NCBI RefSeq assembly: GCF_002355275.1
Contig: NZ_CP023449.1
Span: 2,458,001 to 2,522,000 of the forward strand
Length of the DNA stretch: 64,000 nt
Direction of reading: 5' to 3'
Source: Rhizorhabdus dicambivorans
GTDB lineage: Bacteria > Pseudomonadota > Alphaproteobacteria > Sphingomonadales > Sphingomonadaceae
The notes under the pieces are model-generated. The model was not told the origin of the DNA. It worked only from the letters and a program-made list of their open reading frames with translations, and ran no database searches. Each line of letters starts with the position of its first letter. The first letter of the stretch is position 1. Position numbers and translations under genes: made by a program. Shown one piece after another: positions 25,121-37,246 of this stretch.

Positions 25121-26694
25121 AGGCAGGCTTCGAGCAAGGGCTGATCGAAGCCGAACATACGGGCCTTCTCGATCGTATAGGGGCGCAGGCCGGAGGAAAC
25201 ATATTCGCCGATGATCTTACCTTCGGTGTCCTCGGCCTGATATTCGAACTTGAACAGTTCCTGGGTGATGATCACCGGGCCTTCCATGCCGAGCACCTCG
25301 GTCACGCTCGTCACGCGGCGCGAGCCGTCACGCAGGCGCTTCACCTGGACGATCAGGTCCACCGAATCGGCTATCTGCTTGGAGATCGCCTCCTTCGGCA
25401 CCTTGATATCCGACATCATCACCATGTTCTCCATGCGCGCCAGCGCCTCGCGCGGGCTGTTGGAGTGGAGAGTGCACATCGAGCCGTCATGGCCGGTGTT
25501 CATCGCGGCCAGCATGTCGAAACATTCCGGCCCGCGGATTTCGCCCAGGATGATGCGGTCGGGCCGCATGCGCAGCGCGTTGACGACGAGGTCGCGGATC
25601 GAGATCGCTCCCTGGCCTTCCAGATTGGCGGGGCGGGTCTCCAGCGGCAGCCAGTGCGGCTGTTGCAGCCGAAGCTCGGCCGCGTCCTCGATCGTGATGA
25701 CGCGTTCGCCCGGATCGATCATCTTCGAGAGCGCGTTGAGCATCGTCGTCTTGCCCGATCCGGTGCCGCCCGAAATGACGACATTGAAGCGGCTCGCTCC
25801 GGCGATCTTCAGCATCGTCGCCATCTGCTCGCTCATCGATCCGCTGCGCGCCATCATGTCCAGCGTGATCGGCTTGGACGAGAATTTGCGGATCGATATG
25901 GCGGTGCCGCGCAAGGACAGCGGCGGCACGATGACGTTGACGCGGCTGCCGTCCAGCAGGCGGGCGTCGGCCAGCGGCGTGGTCTGGTCGACGCGGCGGC
26001 CGACCTTGGAGACGATGCGCTGGGCGATCTGGAACAGATGCTCCTCGTCGCGGAAATTGATCTTGGCGAGCTCCAGCTTGCCCTTGCGCTCGACATAGGT
26101 CTGGTCGGGGCCGTTGACCATGATATCGGTGATCAGCGGATCGCCGAGCAGTTCCTCCAGCGGCCCAAGGCCGAGCAGCTCGTCGACCAGCACCTTTTCC
26201 AGCGCGAACTGTTCGCGCCGGTTCAGGGTGATGCGCAGTTCCGCCAGCACCTCGCCGATGATCGGGCGGAATTCCTCGGCCAGTTCGTCCTTGCTCAGCG
26301 AGGCGGCGGCTTCGGGGTCGACGCGCTCCAGCAGGCGGGGAAGCACCTGCTCCTTGATCTTGTGGATCGACGCTTCGAAGCCTTCCACCCGCGAGCGGCC
26401 GGCATCGCCCGACGACGCCTCGCGGATCGCGAGGCGCGCCATCGCATCGGCATGTTTCGGGAGTTCGACCTGATCTTCATCTACGGCGATCGGATCGTCG
26501 AAGCTCGGCATGCCGGCAAAGGGGTCGCTGCCGGCCCCGGGAAGCGCGCCACTGTCGATAGGCGGGAATTGCAGGCCGCCGGTGAGCGGGCCGCCCGGGG
26601 AAAGCGGCGCGCTGTCGCCATGCATCGGCCGGGCCACGCCAAAGGCGGGCTTGGCCCCATGCGTCATCGCCCCGCGCTTGCCGAATGCACTCAT
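25117..26694 (-). CDS. cpaF: CpaF/TadA family pilus-assembly ATPase
   Basis: About 525 residues from ATG 26694 (ATG 26736 also in frame). After a 90-residue low-complexity N-terminus comes an all-helical region and a VirB11/PulE-type secretion ATPase: Walker A GGTGSGKTTML, Walker B IILGEIRGPECFDML, then NTGHDGSMCTLHSNSPREAL. This is the hexameric motor for Flp/Tad type IVb pilus assembly. The rest of a tad locus is not in this window; two Flp pilins lie 12 kb away (38965-39453). Confidence 0.92.
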   Translation of the reverse strand: MSAFGKRGAMTHGAKPAFGVARPMHGDSAPLSPGGPLTGGLQFPPIDSGALPGAGSDPFAGMPSFDDPIAVDEDQVELPKHADAMARLAIREASSGDAGRSRVEGFEASIHKIKEQVLPRLLERVDPEAAASLSKDELAEEFRPIIGEVLAELRITLNRREQFALEKVLVDELLGLGPLEELLGDPLITDIMVNGPDQTYVERKGKLELAKINFRDEEHLFQIAQRIVSKVGRRVDQTTPLADARLLDGSRVNVIVPPLSLRGTAISIRKFSSKPITLDMMARSGSMSEQMATMLKIAGASRFNVVISGGTGSGKTTMLNALSKMIDPGERVITIEDAAELRLQQPHWLPLETRPANLEGQGAISIRDLVVNALRMRPDRIILGEIRGPECFDMLAAMNTGHDGSMCTLHSNSPREALARMENMVMMSDIKVPKEAISKQIADSVDLIVQVKRLRDGSRRVTSVTEVLGMEGPVIITQELFKFEYQAEDTEGKIIGEYVSSGLRPYTIEKARMFGFDQPLLEACL

Positions 26695-26760
26695 CGCTAC
26701 CCAGTCTCCACGGCCTCGTCCGGGCCGAACGATCAACCGGTAGCGGCAAAGCCCTCAGAA

Positions 26761-26772
26761 ACGGTTAACCGT
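26761..26772. promoter_or_regulatory. Perfect palindrome upstream of cpaF, possible CtrA half-site
   Basis: ACGGTTAACCGT is a perfect 12-base palindrome lying between the serralysin stop (26787) and the cpaF start (26694). On the cpaF strand it reads TTAACCGT, one base from the alphaproteobacterial CtrA half-site TTAACCAT. Pilus genes are CtrA targets in Caulobacter, which makes the reading plausible, but a full TTAA-N7-TTAA box is not present. Confidence 0.3.
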
Positions 26773-26786
26773 GCCGGCGGAGCCGG

Positions 26787-28598
26787 TCAGGCGAAGTCGG
26801 CCGTGCCGATCAGCGCGGGGTTGGAAAAGCCCGCCAGCTTGATCGCTTCCAGGGGGGCGGAAGGGCCGGTATCGTAGAACAGGAAGCTGTCATTGCCGAC
26901 GCGCAGGGCCGCGACGTTCGACGAGCCCTGGCTGCCCAGCATCTGCTGCGCGGCGGACGCCGCTGACGTGAAGTCGCCGAAAGCCTGGCCCTGCAGCACA
27001 CTGGCGGGCACGCCCTGGCTTAGCCGGATGCGGTCGATACCATCGGTGAAGTCGGCGATCATGTCGGTCATGTTGGCCAGGCCGCCACTGGTCGCATAGG
27101 CGGCATCGCCGGCATTGAAGATGAAGATATCGGCGTCGCTGCCGCCGGTCAGCATGTCGATGCCGCTGCCGCCGGCCAGATTGTCGGTGCCCAGATCGCC
27201 TTGCAACACATCGTTTTCGCTGCCGCCCGCCAGGCTGTCATTGCCTTGGCCGCCGCGCAGCGAATCATTGTTGGCGCCGCCGTCGATCGTGTCGTTGCCG
27301 AGATTGCCGTTGGCGGTATCGTTGCCCGCGCCGCCGGCGACGCTGTCATTGCCCTGTCCGCCCTGGATACGATCCGAACCGGATTCCCCGTGAAGCTGGT
27401 CGTCCCCGGCATTGCCCTGGATATAGTCGTTGCCCGATCCGCCGCTGATGTTGTCGGCACCGTCGCCAGCCACGGCGACGATGCCGCCGCCGTAAAGATG
27501 ATCGTTGCCCTGGCCACCGGTGATCGAGTCCGATCCGGCGCCGCCCAGGATGAAATTGCCGTTGTTGTTGCCGGCCACCGCATCGTTGCCGCTGCCGGTG
27601 ATCGCGGTATCGATCCGCGTACCGAACGCGATCGCCAGATTGTTGCTGAGTCCCGCGACGCTGCTGAAACTGCCGTCGTTGAGATTGACGTTCGACGCCG
27701 TGCCGAAGCCCGACAGGTCGAGCGTATTGTTCGCACCCTTGTTCCAGATGGTGACGATCGGCCGGCTGTTCTGGGTGAAATCGAAATATTTGCCGATCTC
27801 GCCGCCGATATTGCTGTTGAAGCCATAGGTCTGGCCGCCCGACAGCGGCGTGTTCACGGCGACGCCGTACATCCGTTGGATCGCGACGATATCGAGCATC
27901 ATCGGCGTCGTCGGGTCGTTCCGATAGTTCAGGCCGTTGCTCGCCCGCGACGTCCCCCAGGAGAAATCGCGCGGCGGATCGAGATAGGACATGATCGAAT
28001 AGGCGCGATTGTCGAACGCGGTGTAGGCGACCGCATTGTCAGTCACGCCCTCGTCATAGGGGCCGCCATGGCCGAGCCCGAGCACATGGCCCCATTCATG
28101 GACAAGCGTGGTGTAGGGATAGCCGCCATATTCGCTGAAGGCCCCACCGAGCGGGCCGAAACCCTCGACGCTGGTGTCGATCTCGATCGAGCCGCGCGAT
28201 GCCGTGCCCATATTGGTGGTGCCCGTCTGCCCGGGGACGAAGCGGTTCTGGCCCCCCGATGCCGTGTCGTCATTGCCACGGCTGAGCATGATCTGTGCGC
28301 CGCTCGGGCCGGTTTCGACGAAACTGATATTGGCGACGGAAGACCACAGGGCCGCCGTGCTGGCGAAAGCCGCCTTCTCGGTCACGCTCCATGCCGATGC
28401 CGTGTCGAAGGCATAGCTGATGGTCGCGCCGGTTCCGGCGGTGCCAGGTCCGAATTTGGCAGTGTAGTTGGTGCCGCCATAGGTAGCGGGACTGTCCGAA
28501 TTCCACGTCCAGAAGCTCTGGCTGACGAGAACGCCGCCTGCATTGATTCCGGTTATGTAGGTAACCTCGGAATCCTGGATCGCATTGATGGACGCCAT
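26787..28598 (-). CDS. Serralysin-family (M10) RTX metalloprotease
   Basis: 603 residues from ATG 28598 with TGAGGA just upstream. The catalytic domain has the zinc motif HEWGHVLGLGH (167-177) and a Met-turn SIMSYLD with Met203. From about 370 to 510 there are repeated GGxGxDxxx-type nonapeptides (for example GGAGNDTANG and GGQGNDSLAG) forming the calcium-binding RTX parallel beta-roll, followed by a C-terminal domain with the hydrophobic ending expected for type I secretion. It would be exported by an ABC/MFP/TolC machine, none of which is in this window. Extracellular protein degradation is the likely role. Confidence 0.93.
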   Translation of the reverse strand: MASINAIQDSEVTYITGINAGGVLVSQSFWTWNSDSPATYGGTNYTAKFGPGTAGTGATISYAFDTASAWSVTEKAAFASTAALWSSVANISFVETGPSGAQIMLSRGNDDTASGGQNRFVPGQTGTTNMGTASRGSIEIDTSVEGFGPLGGAFSEYGGYPYTTLVHEWGHVLGLGHGGPYDEGVTDNAVAYTAFDNRAYSIMSYLDPPRDFSWGTSRASNGLNYRNDPTTPMMLDIVAIQRMYGVAVNTPLSGGQTYGFNSNIGGEIGKYFDFTQNSRPIVTIWNKGANNTLDLSGFGTASNVNLNDGSFSSVAGLSNNLAIAFGTRIDTAITGSGNDAVAGNNNGNFILGGAGSDSITGGQGNDHLYGGGIVAVAGDGADNISGGSGNDYIQGNAGDDQLHGESGSDRIQGGQGNDSVAGGAGNDTANGNLGNDTIDGGANNDSLRGGQGNDSLAGGSENDVLQGDLGTDNLAGGSGIDMLTGGSDADIFIFNAGDAAYATSGGLANMTDMIADFTDGIDRIRLSQGVPASVLQGQAFGDFTSAASAAQQMLGSQGSSNVAALRVGNDSFLFYDTGPSAPLEAIKLAGFSNPALIGTADFA

Positions 28599-28812
28599 CG
28601 TCCTCACCCCGCTCGGTACGCAACTATCCTTACGGTATTTAGCAGAGCAATGTTGCGTACAGCTTTCCGAAGATGACGCATCCGGACATGTTTGAAAAGA
28701 TAGGCCCGGCGGCAACACGATTCATCGCATTTGAGGCGTAATGACTGGAACTGACTGAGGGGTGGCTCACGGCCTTGGTGGAAACTGGAAAACAGGGGTT
28801 GTCCTGCTTCCG

Positions 28813-28852
28813 GAAAAAAGGCCCGGTCCGCATGGCGGCCGGGCCTCTTTTC
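28813..28852 (-). terminator. Intrinsic terminator of the atp operon
   Basis: Stem GGCCCGG (28820-28826) / CCGGGCC (28839-28845) around a 12-base loop. On the minus strand the stem is followed by TTTTTT (plus-strand AAAAAA at 28814-28819), 19 bases after the atpC stop. The plus side also ends in TCTTTT, so it may work in both directions. Confidence 0.8.
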
Positions 28853-28870
28853 GTACCGCAGGGGCAGGGG

Positions 28871-29134
28871 TCAGGCTTCCTCGGCCTTCTCCGCCAGCAC
28901 CGTCAGGCCCCTCTCGTTGACCTCGGCGAAACCGCCCTCGACATGGATGCGCGCCGCCACCGTGGTCGGGCCCGAATAGATGGCGAGCTCGCCGGTGCGA
29001 ACCGTCGACATGAAGGGCGCATGGCCCGCCAGCACGCCGAAGTCGCCCTCGGTGCCGGGCACCACCACCATGTAGACCTCCTCCGAGCGGAGCAGCTTTT
29101 CAGGGGTGACGAGTTCGAAATGCAGATCTGCCAT
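28871..29134 (-). CDS. atpC: ATP synthase F1 epsilon subunit (short form)
   Basis: 87 residues from ATG 29134. [37 protein letters not shown] and [19 protein letters not shown] make up the N-terminal beta-sandwich of epsilon. The protein stops there; the two C-terminal helices present in 130-140-residue epsilon subunits are absent, so the helical-hairpin inhibition seen in E. coli and Bacillus cannot operate. Short epsilons are known in sphingomonads. Last gene of the F1 operon, 2 bases after the YHS-like gene. Confidence 0.93.
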   Translation of the reverse strand: MADLHFELVTPEKLLRSEEVYMVVVPGTEGDFGVLAGHAPFMSTVRTGELAIYSGPTTVAARIHVEGGFAEVNERGLTVLAEKAEEA

Positions 29135-29136
29135 GT

Positions 29137-29324
29137 TCAGTCCTGTTTCCCTTGCAGGGCGCTGTCGAAGGCCGTGGTGGCCTTTTCGAACTTGTCCCGG
29201 CAACCGGGGTTGCAGAAGCCGACGACCGCGCCCTTGTAGACGGTCAGCGAGTCCGCCGAGATCGGTTTACCCGACCAGGGGCAGGTCTCGTTGACCGCGT
29301 CCGCGAGGCGCAGCCCGTCCGCCA

Positions 29325-29325
<1 letters not shown>
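29137..29325 (-). CDS. Small Cys-rich YHS/TRASH-like protein inside the atp operon
   Basis: 62 residues. The core [18 protein letters not shown], then [16 protein letters not shown] contains C15, C38 and C42, resembling the YHS/TRASH zinc- or metal-binding fold (C-P-x-S-G-K-P ... F-C-x3-C-x-x-x-F). Its ATG overlaps the atpD stop (TGATG) and it ends 2 bases before atpC, so it is made with the ATP synthase. The function is unknown; it may be a metal-binding partner or a redox-sensitive accessory. Neighbouring genes are ordinary. Confidence 0.7.
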
Positions 29326-30800
<1,475 letters not shown>

Positions 30801-31685
30801 TTAGAGCGCTTCGGCGCCCGAGATGATTTCGACGAGTTCGGTGGTGATCGCGGCCTGGCGGGTCCGGTTGTACTGGATGGTCAGGCGGTTGATCATGTCA
30901 CCGGCGTTGCGGGTGGCGTTGTCCATCGCGGTCATGCGGCTGCCCTGCTCGGACGCGGCATTCTCCAGCATCGCCCGGAACAGCTGGATCGCCACGTTGC
31001 GCGGCAGCAGCTCGGTGAGGATCGCCTCCTCGTCGGGCTCATATTCCACCGCGGCCGACGCCCCCTGGGCGGCGGCGCCCTCGTTGGGAGTCAGCGGAAC
31101 CGGGATGATCTGCAATTCGGTCGGCTCCTGCACCAGCGCCGACTGGAAGCGGGCGAAGAACAGGTGGGCGACGTCGAACTCGCCTGCCGCATAGCGGGCG
31201 ATCAGGTCCTCGGACACCTCATGCGCATCGCTGAAGGCGACGTTCTTGATATGGCTCTGATCGACCTGGTGGACGATCTTGCCGGGATAGAGACGGGCGA
31301 TGACCGCGCGGCCCTTCTTGCCGATCAGGTAGAACTTCACGGTCTTGCCCTCGGCGATGAGGGCGTCGGCGGTCTTGCGCGCCAGGCGGACGATATTGGT
31401 GTTGAACGCACCCGCCAGGCCGCGCTCGGAGGTCGCGACCACGAGCAGGTGGACCTGGTCGCTGCCCGTGCCGGCGAGCAGCTTCGGGCTCTGCGGGCCG
31501 ATCGTCACCTTCGAGGCGAGGCTGGCCATCACCGCGTTCAGGCGCTCCGCATAGGGGCGCCCGGCCTCGGCCGCCTGCTGCGCGCGGCGCAGCTTGGCGG
31601 CGGCGACCATCTTCATCGCCTTTGTGATCTTCTGGGTCGACTTCACCGAGGTGATGCGGACCTTCAGGCTCTTCAGACTGGGCAT
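30801..31685 (-). CDS. atpG: ATP synthase F1 gamma subunit
   Basis: 294 residues. [20 protein letters not shown], then [17 protein letters not shown] at the N-terminus and [20 protein letters not shown] at the C-terminus are the two helices of the rotor shaft. It couples proton-driven rotation to the alpha3-beta3 ring. An insertion of about 14 residues around [17 protein letters not shown] is typical of alphaproteobacteria. Confidence 0.97.
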   Translation of the reverse strand: MPSLKSLKVRITSVKSTQKITKAMKMVAAAKLRRAQQAAEAGRPYAERLNAVMASLASKVTIGPQSPKLLAGTGSDQVHLLVVATSERGLAGAFNTNIVRLARKTADALIAEGKTVKFYLIGKKGRAVIARLYPGKIVHQVDQSHIKNVAFSDAHEVSEDLIARYAAGEFDVAHLFFARFQSALVQEPTELQIIPVPLTPNEGAAAQGASAAVEYEPDEEAILTELLPRNVAIQLFRAMLENAASEQGSRMTAMDNATRNAGDMINRLTIQYNRTRQAAITTELVEIISGAEAL

Positions 31686-31741
31686 CTACTGTCCGTCTTT
31701 CTTCGATGTGCGGCGCCGGATTTATCCGGCGCCGCAAAGAG

Positions 31742-33861
<2,120 letters not shown>

Positions 33862-34021
33862 GCGAAAAAGGGGGCGCCGCTAGGCGTCCCCGCATGGTTT
33901 CGCGGGCCGGTTAGCAGGGGTGTCCCGATGATGCAAGGCGGTGCGGCCAAAAGATACCGTGTCGTTATAAAGTGGGGCTTTCGACACCGATGACGGAGGA
34001 TTGGCAGGGTGCTTGGAATCG

Positions 34022-34053
34022 AAAAGCCGGACCGTCGCCGGCCCGGCTTTCCT
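34022..34053 (-). terminator. Intrinsic terminator after hsp20
   Basis: Inverted arms AAAGCCGG (34023-34030) and CCGGCTTT (34043-34050) with a 12-base loop. On the minus strand it follows the hsp20 stop by about 25 bases and ends in CTTTTC. The symmetric flanks make it potentially active in both directions. Confidence 0.7.
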
Positions 34054-34078
34054 CTTCCTCAAATCGGATGCGGCGTCG

Positions 34079-34549
34079 TTACGCGGCGGCCTTGCTGGGC
34101 TCCGCGTCGATCACCGCGCTGGGCTCGACGCCGTCGATCGCGATGCGGCGCGGCTTCTTGTGCTCGGGGATCTCGCGAACTAGCTCGACATTGAGCAGGC
34201 CGTTCTCATAGCCCGCGCTCGTCACCTTGATGGTGTCGGCGAGCTGGAAGCGGCGCTCGAACGCCCGCTTGGCGATGCCACGGTGCAGGAATTCGCGCTT
34301 GCCATCCTCGGCGGGCTCGCCGGCGCGGCCGATGATGATCAGCATATTGTCCTGGACGGTGACGTCGATCTCGTCGCGGGTGAAGCCGGCGAGGGCCATC
34401 TGGATGCGATAGGCGCCGTCACCCGTCTTCTCGATATTGTAGGGCGGGTAGGCGTCGCTGTCGCCGCGCGCGAAGTCGACGAGGCGGTTGAGATTCTCGA
34501 AACCGATCGAGGAACGGAGGAGGGGGGCGAAATCGAGAGTGCTACGCAT
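34079..34549 (-). CDS. ibpA: Small heat shock protein (Hsp20 / IbpA type)
   Basis: 156 residues. MRSTLDFAPLLRSSIGFEN opens the protein; the alpha-crystallin domain has YRIQMALAGFTRDEIDVTV, RGIAKRAFERRFQLAD and VTSAGYENGLLNVELVREIP, with A-x-x-x-x-G-x-L near the C-terminal strand. It binds unfolding proteins and holds them for refolding by DnaK/ClpB. A good RpoH-type promoter lies upstream, see 34648-34675. ATG 34549 has AAGGA about 10 bases before it. Confidence 0.95.
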   Translation of the reverse strand: MRSTLDFAPLLRSSIGFENLNRLVDFARGDSDAYPPYNIEKTGDGAYRIQMALAGFTRDEIDVTVQDNMLIIIGRAGEPAEDGKREFLHRGIAKRAFERRFQLADTIKVTSAGYENGLLNVELVREIPEHKKPRRIAIDGVEPSAVIDAEPSKAAA

Positions 34550-34647
34550 AGTCTGTTTCCTTCAACAAGCGATGTTGACCATGAAGCCCGCGGGTCATCC
34601 GCCGGGCCATGCCAGCCGCCCCGAATGGCGACGGCCGACGGATTTCG

Positions 34648-34675
34648 AGATAGTAAGGCGGTGCGCGGCTTCAAG
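34648..34675 (-). promoter_or_regulatory. RpoH (sigma-32) type promoter for hsp20
   Basis: The minus strand reads CTTG (34675-34672), 17 bases, then ACTATCT (34654-34648). This matches the alphaproteobacterial heat-shock consensus CTTG-N17/18-CyTATnT at all but one conserved position. The predicted start near 34641 leaves a 5' leader of about 92 bases before the hsp20 ATG, in the size range of RNA thermometers. The leader has a GATGACC...GGTCAACATC pairing. Confidence 0.6.
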
Positions 34676-34717
34676 GGCTTCGTTGACGGATGCGGTTCGC
34701 CCGCCTAACCGGGGCCG

Positions 34718-35659
34718 ATGGTCGCCTATCTCGAATTCGAAAAGCCCATCGCGGAGCTCCAGGCCAAGGTCGCCGAGCTTCGCTCCACCGCCGACGCCGG
34801 ATCGCTCGATATCGAGAGCGAGGTCTCGAAGCTCGAGGCCAAGTCGGAGAAGCTGCTCCGCGACACTTACGGGAAGCTGACGCCCTGGCAGAAGACCCAG
34901 GTCGCGCGCCATCCCGAACGGCCGCACTTCAAGGATTATGTCGCGGGTTTCATCAGCGATTTCGTGCCGCTGGCCGGCGACCGCGCCTTTGCCGACGATC
35001 AGGCGATCATGGGCGGCCTCGGCCGGCTCGGGGATCGCCGGGTGGTGGTGATCGGCCACGAAAAGGGCAACGATACCGCCTCGCGCATCCGCCACAATTT
35101 CGGCATGGCCAAGCCGGAGGGCTATCGCAAGGCGATCCGCCTGATGGAACTGGCCGATCGCTTCGGTCTTCCGGTGGTCAGCCTGGTCGATACGTCGGGC
35201 GCCTTTCCCGGCATCCAGGCCGAGGAACGCGGCCAGGCCGAGGCGATCGCCCGCTCGACGGAAGCCTGCCTTGCGCTCGGCGTGCCGATGGTCGCGGCGA
35301 TCGTCGGCGAGGGCGGTTCGGGCGGCGCCATCGCCGTCGCGGCGGCGAACAAGGTGCTGATGTTCGAGCATGCCGTCTATTCGGTCATCTCGCCGGAGGG
35401 CTGCGCCTCGATCCTGTGGCGCACCGGCGACAGGGCGGCCGATGCCGCCGAGGCGATGAAGGTGACCGCTGCCGATCTGGAGAAGCTCGGCGTGGTCGAC
35501 CGGGTGGTGCCCGAGCCGATCGGCGGCGCGCATCGCGATCCGGCCGCGGCGATCGCCGCCCTGGGTGCGGCGATCGGCCAGGAACTGGACAAGCTGGCCG
35601 GCAAGAAGCCCGCCGCGCTGCGCGCTGCGCGGCGGGAGAAGTTCCTGGCGATTGGATGA
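34718..35659 (+). CDS. accA: Acetyl-CoA carboxylase carboxyltransferase alpha subunit
   Basis: 313 residues. The N-terminus [19 protein letters not shown] is a coiled helix; [55 protein letters not shown] and [19 protein letters not shown] are the carboxyltransferase core that binds acetyl-CoA and carboxybiotin; [10 protein letters not shown] follows. It transfers the carboxyl group to form malonyl-CoA for fatty acid synthesis together with AccD (not here). Confidence 0.97.
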   Translation: MVAYLEFEKPIAELQAKVAELRSTADAGSLDIESEVSKLEAKSEKLLRDTYGKLTPWQKTQVARHPERPHFKDYVAGFISDFVPLAGDRAFADDQAIMGGLGRLGDRRVVVIGHEKGNDTASRIRHNFGMAKPEGYRKAIRLMELADRFGLPVVSLVDTSGAFPGIQAEERGQAEAIARSTEACLALGVPMVAAIVGEGGSGGAIAVAAANKVLMFEHAVYSVISPEGCASILWRTGDRAADAAEAMKVTAADLEKLGVVDRVVPEPIGGAHRDPAAAIAALGAAIGQELDKLAGKKPAALRAARREKFLAIG

Positions 35660-35745
35660 TCGTTACGGTCGGATACGGCGCAATATCCGGATGATCCCGT
35701 CGAGATACTGATCTATCACCGCTTCTTCGGCGAAGGGGCGCGCAG

Positions 35746-37167
35746 ATGAGATCATCCTTGGCAATCGCACTGATGTTGGCGGCAAGCTGTCCGATCGTCG
35801 GCGAGGCTGCCGCTCCCTCGGGCATGTCGGAAGCGGACAAGCGGGTAGGCGCGGCCTCCCATGCCGACGTCGTCCGGCAATATGGTGGCGCGATGACCGG
35901 CCCGGCGGCCGATATGCTGACCCGGGTGGGGCGGCGTGTTGCGGTCGAGGCGCGCCTGTCGCGCACCGGCGACGATTTCACCGTCACCCTGCTCGATACG
36001 CCCGAGTTCCAGGCCCTCGCGACCATGGGCGGCTATATCTACGCGACACGAGGGCTGCTCGCGCTGATGAACGACGAGGCCGAACTGGCGGCGGTATTGG
36101 GCCATGAGGTCGGCCATGTCGCGAAGCGCCACGTCCGCCTGGGGCAGCAGCGCCAGACGATGTCGAACATCTTCGCGATTTCGATGAGGATCGTCGGCGG
36201 AGCGCCGGTGGGCCAGCTGGCCGGCAAGGCGATGGTCGATCTGAACCTGGGATTCGCGCGGGGGGACGAATATGTCGCCGATGATCTCGGCGTGCGCTAT
36301 CTGGCCGCGGCCGGCTATGATCCTGCCGCCGCCGCAGACGCTTTCGGGGCGATGCAGCGCTATCAGGACAGCATGGCCCGGTTCTCGCTCAGGCAGCCAG
36401 GCGAGAAGACCCCCAAGGGTGACCATCCCGAAACCGCCGCGCGCGTCGCCCGTGCCCGGCAGGAGGCGGCGAAGACCGGCAAGCAGGGGCAGGGCGAGCG
36501 TAATCGCGCGGCCTATCTCGCCGCGATCGATGGCCTTGCCTATGGCACAAAGGCCGAAGAGGGCTTTTTCGACGGTCATGAATTCAAGCTGCCGCAGCAG
36601 CGCATGGCGTTCACCATACCGCCCGACACGCTGGTCACGACCAGCGAGCGTGGCGTGTCGATCACCGCGCGCGGCAGCCAAGCGCAGTTCAGCGAGCAGT
36701 GGCTCGAAGGCCCCTTTTCCGGCGCGCCTGATGAGGTGCTCAGCCGAGCGGGCGCGATTCAGCGCTTCCGCATCCAGTCGGCGAAGATCAATGGTCTCGA
36801 GGTGCGCTACGCTGCCGGCCTGGGCGAAACGCCAGCGGGGCGGCCGGTGGATATCGACGCCATCGTCTACCGCGATCCCATCCAGCGTCGGATCTACAGC
36901 ATCACCACATGGGCACCCGAGGGCGCCGGTCTGGGCCCGTTCGCCGCGATGGTCGAAAGCGTGCGATCGATTCCTGCCGGTGAAAGGATCGACCTCCGCC
37001 CGCCCCGGTTGAAGATCGTCACCGTCCAGCCCGGAGATACGATCGAGCGGCTCGCCGCGCAGATGGCGGTGCCCGAAGATGGGCTCGCCCAGTTCCTGCT
37101 GATCAACGGGCTGGAGCCCGGGGCGGCATTGACGCCCGGCACGTCGGTCAAACTGTTGCAGCGCTGA
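35746..37167 (+). CDS. M48 family metalloprotease with LysM-like tail (copy 1)
   Basis: 473 residues with a signal peptide (MRSSLAIALMLAASCPIVGEAAA). The zinc motif HEVGHVAKRH and the downstream GDEYVADDLGVRYLAAAGYD, with the third-ligand Glu, identify an M48 peptidase of the periplasmic BepA/LoiP group. The C-terminal ~50 residues (VQPGDTIERLAAQMAVPEDG and LFLLING-like strand) resemble a LysM cell-wall-binding repeat. It is a tandem paralogue of the next gene. Role: degradation or assembly quality control of envelope proteins. Confidence 0.88.
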   Translation: MRSSLAIALMLAASCPIVGEAAAPSGMSEADKRVGAASHADVVRQYGGAMTGPAADMLTRVGRRVAVEARLSRTGDDFTVTLLDTPEFQALATMGGYIYATRGLLALMNDEAELAAVLGHEVGHVAKRHVRLGQQRQTMSNIFAISMRIVGGAPVGQLAGKAMVDLNLGFARGDEYVADDLGVRYLAAAGYDPAAAADAFGAMQRYQDSMARFSLRQPGEKTPKGDHPETAARVARARQEAAKTGKQGQGERNRAAYLAAIDGLAYGTKAEEGFFDGHEFKLPQQRMAFTIPPDTLVTTSERGVSITARGSQAQFSEQWLEGPFSGAPDEVLSRAGAIQRFRIQSAKINGLEVRYAAGLGETPAGRPVDIDAIVYRDPIQRRIYSITTWAPEGAGLGPFAAMVESVRSIPAGERIDLRPPRLKIVTVQPGDTIERLAAQMAVPEDGLAQFLLINGLEPGAALTPGTSVKLLQR

Positions 37168-37246
37168 ACTCGATGCGGGGTCGGCGGCTGTCGTAACGGA
37201 ACCGTTCAGGTCGCAGCTGCTTTATGCACGCGATGGGAGGAATGGT

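Noticed and set aside
25093-26877. 594-residue plus-strand open frame opposite cpaF
   Set aside because: The translation is low-complexity (Asp, His, Arg, Gln) and runs across the end of cpaF and into the serralysin gene; the opposite strand has complete Walker motifs.
26787-28598. Periodic repeats that could suggest a CRISPR or tandem array
   Set aside because: The period follows nonapeptide codons of the RTX region; it is a coding repeat of the serralysin.
34550-34641. Classical ROSE RNA thermometer in the hsp20 leader
   Set aside because: The diagnostic UUGCU-type sequence pairing with the ribosome binding site is not seen; only a promoter and a weaker stem are supported.
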